The notes under the pieces were generated by a model. The model worked only from the letters and a program-made list of their open reading frames with translations, was not told the origin of the DNA and made no database searches. Shown one piece after another: positions 42,341 through 52,000 of a stretch of 64,000 nucleotides of DNA. A program made the position numbers and the translations under genes. The DNA comes from an uncultured Bacteroidales bacterium (GTDB lineage: Bacteria > Bacteroidota > Bacteroidia > Bacteroidales > Bacteroidaceae): contig CADCHQ010000009.1 in the NCBI GenBank assembly GCA_902801325.1, positions 1 through 64,000 of the forward strand, read 5' to 3'. Each line of letters opens with the position of its first letter. The first letter of the stretch is position 1.

Positions 42341-43345
42341 ATGAAAGACGCTTTACAGCATAAAATCGACAACCTAAATAAGCCCAAAGGCTCGTTGGGA
42401 AGATTGGAGGAGTTAGCCCTGCAAATAGGACTGATCCAGGGTACGCTGACGCCTACCCTCACCCATCCCTGCCACCTCTTGCTGGGGGCTGACCACGGTA
42501 TTGAGAGGGAGGGTGTGAGTGTCTCTCCACGCGAAGTTACGTGGCAACAAATGGTGAACTTCAGTAAAGGTGGCGGTGGTGTGAACATGTTCTGCCGTCA
42601 GCATCACTTCCAGCTGACTATCGTTGACGTTGGAGTCGATCACGACCTGACGGCCTATCCTACTATTCTAAATAAAAAGATACGCGCGCACGGGAGTGGC
42701 AATTTCCTGCACGAACCTGCGATGACTGAGTCAGAGATGCAGCAGTGTCTGTCCGTTGGACGACAACTTGTTGACGATTGTTACAACGAGGGTTGCAACG
42801 TCCTCTGCATAGGCGAAATGGGTATTGGCAATACTAGTCCTTCGAGTCTGTGGATGCATCTTCTACTTGACATTCCCCTCGAGCAATGCGTAGGTGCTGG
42901 GGCAGGACTTAACAACGAAGGCATAAACCATAAACTACATGTCCTACAGCAGTGTCTTAAGCGTGTTCGACTTCCCCTCACACCGCAGGGAATCATGAAA
43001 GAGTTTGGCGGATTGGAGATGGTAACAGCTGTGGGTGCAATGCTTCAAGCAACGAAGCACAGGATGGTGATTCTGGTCGATGGCTTCATCATGTCGGCCT
43101 GCGCCTTGATGGCCATTCGACTTTGTCCTGAGGTCCGTCAATGTGCCATATTCTGTCACGTGGGAGACGAAAGCGGACACAAGCTGATGCTCGAAGGCAT
43201 GGGAGTAAAGCCTCTGTTGTCTTTAGGTTTACGCCTCGGCGAAGGCACGGGTGCGCTTTGTGCCTACCCCATCGTGGAGAGTGCCGTGCGAATGATAAAC
43301 GAAATGAACAATTTTCAAAATGCAAACATTACGAAATACTTTTAA
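42341..43345 (+). CDS. cobT: Nicotinate-nucleotide:dimethylbenzimidazole phosphoribosyltransferase
   Basis: 334 residues. KIDNLNKPKGSLGRLEELALQIG near the N-terminus is the CobT signature. LLGADHGIEREGVS, the GGGGVNMFCRQ loop, IGEMGIGNTSPSS, FGGLEM and the C-terminal LRLGEGTGALCAYPIVESAVRMI with the catalytic Glu complete it. It makes alpha-ribazole phosphate, the lower ligand of B12. It overlaps cobS by 26 bases, implying coupled translation. Confidence 0.96.
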   Translation: MKDALQHKIDNLNKPKGSLGRLEELALQIGLIQGTLTPTLTHPCHLLLGADHGIEREGVSVSPREVTWQQMVNFSKGGGGVNMFCRQHHFQLTIVDVGVDHDLTAYPTILNKKIRAHGSGNFLHEPAMTESEMQQCLSVGRQLVDDCYNEGCNVLCIGEMGIGNTSPSSLWMHLLLDIPLEQCVGAGAGLNNEGINHKLHVLQQCLKRVRLPLTPQGIMKEFGGLEMVTAVGAMLQATKHRMVILVDGFIMSACALMAIRLCPEVRQCAIFCHVGDESGHKLMLEGMGVKPLLSLGLRLGEGTGALCAYPIVESAVRMINEMNNFQNANITKYF

Positions 43346-44090
43346 TCGCCTCTGGGCTGCCCTGATGTTTTTCACGCGTTTGCCTTGGTGGCGTATCCAT
43401 CAGCCTAAGGCAGAAGCCTTCCGTCATGTAGTGGAGTACTGGCCCATTGTCGGATGGCTCACGGGAGGTGCCATGATGCTAGTATACAGCCTTTCCCTCG
43501 TCACATTACACAAGATGGGACTCGTTGCTTTGCTTGTCATCGCCACACGTCTGTTACTCACAGGAGCCTTGCATGAGGACGGACTGGCCGATTTCGCTGA
43601 CGGTATGGGAGGAGGCAGCAGTCGCGAACGAATCCTCAGCATCATGAAGGACTCTCACATCGGCACCTATGGCGTTCTTGCACTCATCTTCTACTTCCTT
43701 TTCCTTTACACAGCGCTCCCTCATCTCTCACCCCTCATGCTCCTCACTGCCGACGTCTGGGGAAAGAGTGTAGCCTCCCTCCTCATCCTGCAGTTACCCT
43801 ACGCTCGCACGGAGTCAGAAGCCAAGAACCAGACCGTCTATGTCCGTTATTCCTGGTGGCGTCAGTTAGTTCGCATTCTCGTTGCCATGCTCCCTGTTGC
43901 CCTTCTGTGGTGGTATGTCGGGGAGATGCCTCATCCCCTGCTCTTCCTTGTTCCCCTCGCCGTCGAACTCTTCCTAGCCCTGTGGATGAAATCCCGTATC
44001 GGTGGTTACACCGGCGATTGCTGTGGTGCAACTTTCCTGCTATCAGAAGCCTCGATGTTTTTAACTTTTCTAATAATCACCCCCCTCTAA
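43320..44090 (+). CDS. cobS: Adenosylcobinamide-GDP ribazoletransferase (cobalamin synthase)
   Basis: 256 residues with six or more membrane helices. MFFTRLPWW near the N-terminus and ALHEDGLADFADGMGGG with SRERILSIMKDSHIGTYG are the CobS signatures (Asp-rich Mg site). It joins adenosylcobinamide-GDP with alpha-ribazole phosphate at the inner membrane. The start is inside the end of cobT. A cobC-like alpha-ribazole phosphatase, common as the next gene, is not found here. Confidence 0.95.
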   Translation: MQTLRNTFNRLWAALMFFTRLPWWRIHQPKAEAFRHVVEYWPIVGWLTGGAMMLVYSLSLVTLHKMGLVALLVIATRLLLTGALHEDGLADFADGMGGGSSRERILSIMKDSHIGTYGVLALIFYFLFLYTALPHLSPLMLLTADVWGKSVASLLILQLPYARTESEAKNQTVYVRYSWWRQLVRILVAMLPVALLWWYVGEMPHPLLFLVPLAVELFLALWMKSRIGGYTGDCCGATFLLSEASMFLTFLIITPL

Positions 44091-44118
44091 TCTCCCCGAT
44101 GGAAGAGGGATTACAATT

Positions 44119-44886
44119 ATGCTCGGGACAATCACCAACACCTGCGCCATCATCCTCGGCTCTATCATAGGAGCCGTAGTCAAGAAAGGCATTCGACCCG
44201 AATGGCAGAAAGTACTGTTCACAGCCATGGGATTGGCATCTTTGGCACTCGGTTTCAATGCCGTCTGCCAGAATATGCCCAAGAGCGAATATCCCGTCCT
44301 CTTTATCCTGAGCTTAGCCATTGGAGGACTCATTGGGACGATGCTCGACCTCGACGGACGGTTCAAGAGACTTGTCGATAAGATTTCTAAGAACAAAGAC
44401 AAGGCTGCGAGTAAGCAAGAGCAGAGCGATGCTTGCATCAGCACAGCCGAGCGTGAGCAGGCTCGTCCGAAGGACAAAGATTACCCGCTTGCCCAGGGAC
44501 TTTCCACCGGTGTTCTCCTCTTCTGCATCGGCACACTCAGCATCGTAGGCCCAATCAACAGCGCGCTCCTTGGCGACAACACCTATCTCTACACTAACGC
44601 AACCCTCGACTTCGTCACGTCAGGCGTACTTGCCGCCACCTACGGCATAGGAATGGTTCTCGCAGCCCCCATCCTCTTCTGTTGGCAAGGAAGCATCTGG
44701 CTCATCGCCCGCCTGTGTGGAAACATCATTCCCGACGCCCTTCTCTGCGAAATGCAGATCGTTGGTGGAACCCTCATCGTTGCTTCCGGCCTCGCTATCC
44801 TCAACATTAAGGACTGCAAAACCCTCAACCTTCTGCCTAGCCTCTTCGTTCCCGTCATCTATTTCCTCATTCTTGCGATTGTTTAA
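44119..44886 (+). CDS. DUF554 membrane protein (YqgA-like) with in-frame repeat insertion
   Basis: 255 residues. N-terminal MLGTITNTCAIILGSIIGAVV and LSTGVLLFCIGTLSIVGPINSALLGD are characteristic of DUF554/YqgA, an inner-membrane family of unknown transport or signalling role. Between the second and third helices, residues 95-116 (44401-44465) are encoded by a dispersed 65-bp repeat also found beside engB; the added segment is hydrophilic and would lie in a loop. The protein is about 20 residues longer than typical members, consistent with insertion. It follows cobS by 28 bases containing a degraded REP-like palindrome (44081-44112). Confidence 0.85.
   Translation: MLGTITNTCAIILGSIIGAVVKKGIRPEWQKVLFTAMGLASLALGFNAVCQNMPKSEYPVLFILSLAIGGLIGTMLDLDGRFKRLVDKISKNKDKAASKQEQSDACISTAEREQARPKDKDYPLAQGLSTGVLLFCIGTLSIVGPINSALLGDNTYLYTNATLDFVTSGVLAATYGIGMVLAAPILFCWQGSIWLIARLCGNIIPDALLCEMQIVGGTLIVASGLAILNIKDCKTLNLLPSLFVPVIYFLILAIV
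44401..44465 (+). repeat. 65-bp dispersed repeat, copy 2 (inside the DUF554 gene)
   Basis: AAGGCTGCGAGTAAGC... matches the engB-adjacent copy (445-509, minus) at 58 of 65 positions. The frame is open through the repeat and gives KAASKQEQSDACISTAEREQ. Confidence 0.85.
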
Positions 44887-44942
44887 GGCACAAAGCCGAT
44901 TAATATGAGAGGATTAAAAAGGGAATGTTCATGCGCTCACAT

Positions 44943-44968
44943 GCAAACGTGCCTTTGTCCACGTTTGC
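44943..44968 (+). terminator. Hairpin after the DUF554 gene
   Basis: GCAAACGTG and CACGTTTGC form a perfect 9-bp stem with an eight-base loop, 57 bases after the stop. No T-tract follows. Confidence 0.4.
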
Positions 44969-44999
44969 TCGAACACATGTTCAGGGTGCCTCGCTATCA

Positions 45000-45299
45000 T
45001 TTTGCCACTTTTGCCACTTTTGCCACATGCCACATTAAGCACCTTCAATAGTTTGGCAAAGGGAAAAAGGCAAAAAGGGCGAAATTATGAACTGCTCCTA
45101 CACGATACATTATTATACTTTCGAGTGCAAAATGAGCGAAAAGACGACAAAAATGCATGAAAGAGAGTAGAATTACATACTCTATGTAATTTACTATTAT
45201 TATAATATATTGATAATCAATATATTAACCACCTTACTCCAATTTTCTATCCTCAAAACCCTACTAAATGTGGCATGTGGCATGTGGCATGTGGCAAAA
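45000..45299. repeat. AT-rich region bounded by an 18-bp perfect inverted repeat
   Basis: TTTTGCCACATGCCACAT (45018-45035) is exactly inverted at 45282-45299. The left end also has three TTTTGCCAC units and the right end four ATGTGGC units. The interior holds two AT-rich palindromes: ATTACATA-ctc-TATGTAAT (45172-45190) and a 12-1-12 palindrome (45203-45227). No ORF of note lies in 44887-45438. The build is that of a MITE or a protein-binding/replication-type site. Confidence 0.7.
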
Positions 45300-45438
45300 T
45301 TGGGTTTTCGTGTATTTTTTCCTTGTTTACGGTTCACTCCTTTTTGTTCTTTTCCTAATCGGATTGACAATAGAATCACTCGAAAAGGTAAAGTGTGGCC
45401 TCGAAATCAAATAATCGAAGGTCTTCGAGGTATAGAAA

Positions 45439-46257
45439 CTACGCCTTCGGCTGAACACTTAGGCGGTAGTCGCTGGGGGACTGATCGAGGTGCTTCGTGC
45501 AATAGCGACTGAAATATGAAACGGTGGTGAAATTCATACGTTCGGCAATCTGCGTGAGCGAAAGACGTTCATCATTGAGGTAGTCCTTCAGTATGGGGAG
45601 GGTATAGCGATCGATGTAGGAAGTGACAGTACGACCTGTTACTCGCTTGATAGTAGATGATAGATATTTAGGCGAGACATTGAGACGTTCGGCATAATAG
45701 CTGACGCTGCGCTCTGTGCGACTAATACCTGAGGAGAGGAGGTCCATGAGTTGCTTCACGATGTAAGCCGTACGGTCGCTGTGAGTGTCGGTAGCATCGC
45801 GCTGGGAATGAACCTCAAAGATGTCGTACATCATGGTAAGACTGAGACTTCCCATAAGTTCGTGGTAGAACTGCAAATGGCGGTCGTTCATGCGGTCACG
45901 AAGGCGATGGAAATCGTCCAGCAGACGTTGGACCTGTTCGTCGGTGAGTTTAATGATGGGGTCGTGGTTTAGCGAGATGCTACCTCCGATGCTATAGTTG
46001 TTCGACGGAAGTTGGCGTTGCAGGAAGTTATAGTCGGCTGCAAACCACTCGACTTTCATATCGGCATGGGCTGCAAGGTTCTTCATTCGGTTGGGCGTAG
46101 GCACCACCACAAGGTCGTTCTTCACGATGTGGTAGCACTGTTCGTTGAACACGAAGCTCCCTTCCCCTTCAAGGCAAATAAGATGAAGACAGGTATGTCC
46201 CAGCTCACGGGCATTCACCTCATAGAAGTCTGTGGAATATAGGAAATCGGCCTTCAT
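45439..46257 (-). CDS. AraC-family transcriptional regulator
   Basis: 272 residues from MKADFLYSTDFYEVN; a longer frame to 46359 would overlap the upstream hydrolase gene. The N-terminal cupin-like sensor (residues 1-90, LICLEGEGSFVFNEQCYHIVKNDLVVVPTP) is followed by the paired helix-turn-helix (YYAERLNVSPKYLSSTIKRVTGRTVTSYI and LTQIAERMNFTTVSYFSRYCTKHLDQSPSDYR). It starts 13 bases after the stop of the tannase-like gene on the same strand, so it probably responds to a ligand linked to that enzyme. Confidence 0.92.
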   Translation of the reverse strand: MKADFLYSTDFYEVNARELGHTCLHLICLEGEGSFVFNEQCYHIVKNDLVVVPTPNRMKNLAAHADMKVEWFAADYNFLQRQLPSNNYSIGGSISLNHDPIIKLTDEQVQRLLDDFHRLRDRMNDRHLQFYHELMGSLSLTMMYDIFEVHSQRDATDTHSDRTAYIVKQLMDLLSSGISRTERSVSYYAERLNVSPKYLSSTIKRVTGRTVTSYIDRYTLPILKDYLNDERLSLTQIAERMNFTTVSYFSRYCTKHLDQSPSDYRLSVQPKA

Positions 46258-46270
46258 TAAGTATGTCGAA

Positions 46271-47638
46271 CTACAGGATGGAACGTATCCAACGGAATAG
46301 GTCATCGAGGTTATAGTCGCCCTCGTGGTTGCGATTCCAAGGAAGAGCGAAATCGACATTACGCCCTTCGTTCATGAGTTTTGTGGCGAGGTTGACAGGA
46401 ATGGGGAATGATGTGTCCCGATCGAGAGCCCCATGACGGATGTACCAATGAGGGGCAACAGTAGACTTGGAGTCGCCGATGTAGCACATGGGGTTCATCA
46501 TGCGAACACGCTTCTTGACATCATCACTGACAACACCTGTAAAATGGGCGGGAACGCCCTGAACATCGCCAAAGAGTTCGCACTCTGGAGACTCCAGATT
46601 GTCGAAGGCTGGATAAGGCTTCAGTGGACGTACGGAGGCAACGTAGGGAAGATATTTGTCCAAGTCAATCTCCGAAGCTATCTCTGTTTTCTGGGCTTTG
46701 GCACGAATGAGACGAGGTCCGCCAGGACGATGGCCTGGAGTATGCGGAAAATGGAGATAGAAGGAGAAACCGAGAGAGTCGGGAATCACTCCACCTTCCT
46801 GCACGAATCGGGATGCCGAAGCGAGAAGCCACGACTTCATGTAATCCATATAATTCTCTTCTGTCAAGGTTTCGCCTGTCTTGGGATTACGGAGGTGGAG
46901 ACCATTGATGTATTCGTCAAACTGCTGACCTATGCGACGCGCCGTAGCAGCATCTTCACGAAGGTCGGCATAAAGCCATTCGTAGGCCATATCGGCATGG
47001 TCGAGGTCGGTAATCGGACAATAGCAAACAGAGGCAAAAACGTTGTCCTTAGCCTTCGCAGCACCCATTGCCTTGAGGTAAGGTTCGTAGTCGGGATGGT
47101 TGGCTGTAGCGCCAAGCAAGGCACTCATAGCGCCCCCAGCACTGGTGCCGTCGGTAATGATTCGTTCTGCCGAACCCAGCATGCGCTTATCGTTGTAACG
47201 GAGATAGCGGACTGCCGCCTTCAGGTCGAGTAAGCCATTTGGTGCTTTGCCGGTATAAACATCGCCCTGCATCGAGTTGTTGCCTCTGGCACCAGGGATG
47301 CAGACACACATGCCCTCGGCCAACGCCCTTCCTGTGGCGTCAGTAGCAGAGGGATTCTTTGCGGCCGCAGCCATGTATCCACCCACGTATGTACGAAGCA
47401 GAATGGGGGACTTCTGGGTTGCGCCCTCAGGCACGAAGAAGTTGAGTGTCTGGTAGTTCTCGTCCTCTACATTGGTAACATAGGGAATGTTGAGATAGGC
47501 CGTATACTTGACTTCCCTTCCGTCGAGCATCGACAATTCCATACTTTGACCTTTTGTCTTGAAAGCAAGCGGATCAGTCTTTGCTACCGTGCAACCCGAT
47601 GTTGCAAATATTGCTGCCATTACAAACAGTTTTTTCAT
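46271..47638 (-). CDS. Subtype-B-tannase-like alpha/beta-hydrolase lipoprotein
   Basis: 455 residues. The signal ends in a lipobox (ATSGCTV, Cys16). The nucleophile motif IITDGTSAGGAMSALLGA, the acid in IRHGALDRD and the His in WNRNHEGDYN fit the tannase/feruloyl-esterase type hydrolases (subtype B). GGYMAAAAKNPS after the first strands forms the oxyanion region. It probably cleaves esters of plant phenolics or a related substrate in the envelope. The AraC regulator gene follows directly. Confidence 0.8.
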   Translation of the reverse strand: MKKLFVMAAIFATSGCTVAKTDPLAFKTKGQSMELSMLDGREVKYTAYLNIPYVTNVEDENYQTLNFFVPEGATQKSPILLRTYVGGYMAAAAKNPSATDATGRALAEGMCVCIPGARGNNSMQGDVYTGKAPNGLLDLKAAVRYLRYNDKRMLGSAERIITDGTSAGGAMSALLGATANHPDYEPYLKAMGAAKAKDNVFASVCYCPITDLDHADMAYEWLYADLREDAATARRIGQQFDEYINGLHLRNPKTGETLTEENYMDYMKSWLLASASRFVQEGGVIPDSLGFSFYLHFPHTPGHRPGGPRLIRAKAQKTEIASEIDLDKYLPYVASVRPLKPYPAFDNLESPECELFGDVQGVPAHFTGVVSDDVKKRVRMMNPMCYIGDSKSTVAPHWYIRHGALDRDTSFPIPVNLATKLMNEGRNVDFALPWNRNHEGDYNLDDLFRWIRSIL

Positions 47639-47749
47639 ATTTCCTTATACTTTATTCTATAATCTTTGACCAAGAAATCATGGCAAAGTTAGAAATTAAT
47701 TCTTAATTCTTATCTCTTAATTCTTAATTATTTTATGTAATTTTGTGCC

Positions 47750-48409
47750 ATGAAAGTCATTGCTCACATCGAAAACGACCTGCAGACGAAGTTCGGAGTG
47801 CCTCGACAAAGTGGCATTGTGGAGGAACTGGAAAGCAGGATTGTGTTTGAACCCGAATATCGCAATCCGGAAGCCCTACGTGGGCTTGAGGGATTCTCGC
47901 ACCTATGGCTATTGTGGGACTTCAGCGAGGTGCATCGTGAGGAGTGGTCGCCAACGGTTCGTCCACCTCGCCTTGGAGGTAATCAACGGATGGGGGTATT
48001 TGCCACACGCTCACCTTTCCGGCCCAATCCCATCGGTCTTTCGTCCGTACGAATAAAGGAAATCCAACTCTCGACAAACGACGGACCAGTCATCATTGTT
48101 GAGGGTGCAGACCTCATGAACGGGACACCCATCTGGGACATCAAACCCTATCTGCCTTTCACGGATTCACATCCCGATGCGAAGGGAGGATTTACAGAGG
48201 AAACAAGCAAACAAGCCCCCTTGGAAGTAGAACTTTCGGAGCGCGTAATAAGTCGGTTTTCAGAACAACAAATCTGTGCGTTGCGAAAGATTTTGGCAAG
48301 CGATCCACGACCCAGATACCACGATAATCCCGACCGTATTTATGGCATTGAGTTCGCCGGAGAAGACATAAAGTTTAAAATTAACGAAAATAAAGTAATC
48401 GTCTTATAA
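47750..48409 (+). CDS. trmO: tRNA (N6-threonylcarbamoyladenosine37-N6)-methyltransferase TrmO
   Basis: 219 residues of the TsaA/YaeB family: KFGVPRQSGIVEELESRIVFEPEYRNPEALRGLEGFSHLWLLW and FATRSPFRPNPIGLSSVRI hold the S-adenosylmethionine-binding and family motifs. DLMNGTPIWDIKPYLPFTDSHPDAK is the second signature. It methylates t6A37 in tRNAs for Thr. TAATTTTG (47738-47745) just before the ATG fits a -7 element, so the mRNA could be nearly leaderless. It shares one base with the HAD gene. Confidence 0.95.
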   Translation: MKVIAHIENDLQTKFGVPRQSGIVEELESRIVFEPEYRNPEALRGLEGFSHLWLLWDFSEVHREEWSPTVRPPRLGGNQRMGVFATRSPFRPNPIGLSSVRIKEIQLSTNDGPVIIVEGADLMNGTPIWDIKPYLPFTDSHPDAKGGFTEETSKQAPLEVELSERVISRFSEQQICALRKILASDPRPRYHDNPDRIYGIEFAGEDIKFKINENKVIVL

Positions 48410-49038
48410 TGAGAGGAATAAAGAATATAGTATTTGACCTTGGAGGCGTGATAGTAGACCTCGACATCCCAACCTCCTTAAAGGCATTTGCAAAGATAAT
48501 GGTTCATCCTGTTGGTACGTTGGAAGAGGCAATCGCGACCCTGCGTCCACTGATGCATGCGATGGACGTTGGTGAGATGGAAGCAGAGACCTTCATTAGC
48601 ATCATGAAGGAACAGTGCCACCCAGGTGTAACAGACGAGGAAATCGTGGATGCTTTCAACCAAATCATCCGCCTACCCCGCCATAGACTAGAATGGCTCT
48701 TAGAACTCAGGAAACATTACCGCGTGTTCCTGCTGAGCAACATAGGCGACTTGCATTGGCGAGAGACGCAGAGGCAAAGCAAGGCTCTGGGCATAGACTT
48801 TGCTTCGTGCTTTGACGAGATGTTCCTTTCCTACAAAATGAAATTGGCAAAGCCCGACATCCGCATCTACGAAAGGTTGATAGCAGAGACAGGCATACAA
48901 CCCAGCGAGACGCTGTACATCGACGACTTACCTAATAACATCGAGGCTGGACGCACTATGGGACTGATATCCAAAATTGTTCCCACCAACGAAGTGGACG
49001 AGGAACTGAAGAAACTATTTCCCGAAATTCTTTCGTAA
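48409..49038 (+). CDS. HAD-superfamily hydrolase (subfamily IA)
   Basis: 209 residues. Motif I VFDLGGVIVDLD, motif II LLSNIG, motif III Lys in KLAKPDIRIYE and motif IV YIDDLPNNIEAG are all present, with a helical cap between I and II. This is an HAD-IA phosphatase of the YihX/epoxide-hydrolase-like branch, probably acting on small sugar phosphates; the substrate is unknown. ATG overlaps the last base of the trmO stop. Confidence 0.92.
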   Translation: MRGIKNIVFDLGGVIVDLDIPTSLKAFAKIMVHPVGTLEEAIATLRPLMHAMDVGEMEAETFISIMKEQCHPGVTDEEIVDAFNQIIRLPRHRLEWLLELRKHYRVFLLSNIGDLHWRETQRQSKALGIDFASCFDEMFLSYKMKLAKPDIRIYERLIAETGIQPSETLYIDDLPNNIEAGRTMGLISKIVPTNEVDEELKKLFPEILS

Positions 49039-49096
49039 ATCAAATTAAATCCTTACCTTTACGCCCAAGATTATAATCTAACTAATACTTTTTGAT

Positions 49097-52000
49097 ATGA
49101 TTCGACTGAAAAGAGTCATTCTCGCGCTGTTAGGCGCAACAATGACTATCACCCTGTCTGCCGCACCTGTCACGCGCGAGCAGGCGAAGAAAAACGCTGT
49201 TGATTTCCTGAAGAACGTGAAAGGAAGTCGAACCTTGGCCTCTGTGCAAAACAGACAGAAATTGGGACCTCGTCGTGCTAAAGCTACTTCGACGGACACC
49301 GATCTGTACTACGTATTCAATCGCGGCAATAATGAAGGTTACGTGATTGTATCAGGCGACGACCAGACCCTGCCCATCATCGGATACACCGAAGAGGGAG
49401 AGTTTGACTACGCAAAACTGCCCGACAACATGCGTCACTGGCTCGACATGCGCGAGCAGGAACTGTTGGCACTAAGTACAGAGATGGGAAGCGGTCCACG
49501 CTACGCTCTGTCGACTCACGACAAGATTGCCCCCATGGTGACGACAAAATGGAATCAGGGAGCACCTTTCAACGACGAATGTCCTATGTACTTCACGCTA
49601 GGGCGCTCGGTTACGGGTTGTGTGGCAACGGCAATGGCTCAAGTGCTGTACTTCCAGCGTGCGAAATCCGTGATTGAGGTGCAAGCCGACATTCCTGGCT
49701 ACACCTGCTGGACGGCACACGAGACCTATGGCAACTTGCAAGTAGAAGGCATCGAAGCCGGTTCCCCCATTGACTGGGACAACATGATTGACAGCTACGG
49801 AAGCAGCGCAACCGCAAAGCAGAAGAAGGCTGTAGCACAGCTGATGCACTACTGCGGTGTGTCGGTAAAGATGGACTACACCAACAAGTCGTCGGGCGCT
49901 CAGTCAGGCGAAGTGCCAGGTGCTTTCCAAAAATACTTCGGATATGGTTCGCAAACCAAAATCGTTTACCAAAGCAATTATAACGAAGAGGCTTGGGACA
50001 AGCTCCTCTACAACGAGTTGGCTCAGGGACGTCCCTTCTATCTGAGTGGATATAACGAGGACGGAGGCCACGCATTCGTCTGCGACGGATACGACGGAAA
50101 CTATTGCTACCACATCAATTGGGGATGGGGCGGTAGTAGCGACGGATACTACATGATGTCGAAACTAAACCCAGGTTCACAAGGCATCGGCGGTTCGAGC
50201 GGCGGATATAGCGAAGGCGAAGCTGCTGTGATTGGTTGCGAACCTGAAAACTACAGCGAGAAGGCTATGCCAATTGCTAATGCAACGGTTAAGAGACTCT
50301 GTATCGCCCACTTCGATGCCAACGGCGATGGTATATTCTCCTTTGGAGAGGCTGCAGCAGTGAAGGACATCGGTGACGTCTTCAAGGGACAAACCACCAT
50401 CACTGCCTTCGAAGAACTGTACAACTTCACCAGTCTGGAGACTTTGAGCGATGACGCTTTCAATGGTTGTCTTAAACTCGCCAATGTAAAACTGCCAAAG
50501 GCAATGAAGCATATCGGAAAACGTGCATTTGCCAATTGCCGAGTGCTGAAGACCTTCAAGTTGTCCGACGTTCTCGAGACCATTGGTGATAGCGCTTTTG
50601 CCAATTGCCGCGTATTGCCCAACCTGCAGATTCCATCTGGAATAACCAGAATCGAAGACAACACCTTTGAGAACTGCCTGGCCTTTACTGAAGTTGAACT
50701 GCCCATCGGTATCAAGCACATAGGCAAAGAAGCCTTCAAGGGTTGCACGAAACTGGCAACGGTAACGGTAAAGAGCGTGAAGCCTCAGGAGATTACGCTC
50801 GGAAGCGACGTCTTTGCCGACATTGACCTCTCTGCAGCAACTCTGAATACGCTGCAAGGCACTCGTGCATACTTCGCACAGGCCGACCAATGGAAGGAAT
50901 TTGGTAACCTCTACGAGGAACGCACCTTGTCGCAAGGCAAGTATGCCCAGTTGGAGGAGAACAAGGATTACTATCTCTATAACGTGGGCACAGGTTATTA
51001 TATGACCAAGGGTGAAGCCTGGAGTACTCAGGCCATCGTCGACGATACCAATACACCCATGCGATTCCAGTTCAAACACCCCACCAGCATGGGTGAAGGC
51101 GTCTACTATCTGTCGTCTAACGACACGGGTAGCGACAAGAAGATTCTGTTCCGAACCAACACGGACGGCAATGTGGGTAACGGCGTGAACGCTTGCTTCG
51201 TTGATGGAACGCTCTCGGCAAAGTGTTACTGGAAAGTGGCACTTGTGGAAGGGACGGACAACGTCTATACCCTGCAAATCCCGAGCAATGGTACGGGCTA
51301 TAATGCGGCTCAGTACTTAGGTGTTGACCTCGGTCACGCCAGCAATGCTGCATCGCCCACCTATGGCGCATACAGCGATATTGTTTATGCCGACCATCCT
51401 CAGAACTGTCAATGGATGCTTGTTGCCTATGATGCTGCCGAGATGGCACGATTCAACAAGGCACAGGTTTTGAAGAACCTACTTACCATCGGTAAGACCA
51501 AGCGTGCCGAAATGTCGATGGAACAAGCCGTATATGATAATCTGGAGAGTAGTGTGGAAGACATCGACAAGGCTTGCCGCAAACTACGCAAGAAACTTAA
51601 CTTCATCAACTTCAACGACGAGGTTGTTCGCGAGGTGGCAGTAACACACTATGACATTGACGGCAATGGCGAAATCAGTCATAGCGAAGCATCGAGCCTC
51701 GATGGATTCGGCACTGAGTTCCAAGGAAAGACCATCATCGACGGTTCAGACCTGAAGTACTTCACCAAGGCAACTTACATGACCGGCAACGGCTTCAAGA
51801 GCTGCGTGAGACTGAAGAATGTGGTTCTGCCCGAAAACATTACTGACATCTACTATCGCGTTTTCATGAGTTGCACCAGCCTTGAAAGCATTTCTATCGA
51901 AAAGAATGTTAGCTACATTGGTGACGAAGCATTCTACGGATGTACGAAACTGAATGAAGTACGTATTGCCGTAGAGAATCCGAATCACATACAACTGGGC

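Noticed and set aside
50177..51277. 366-codon minus-strand frame inside the C10 protease gene
   Set aside because: The plus-strand frame is continuous over 1577 codons with protease and LRR motifs. The antisense frame has no domain signal.
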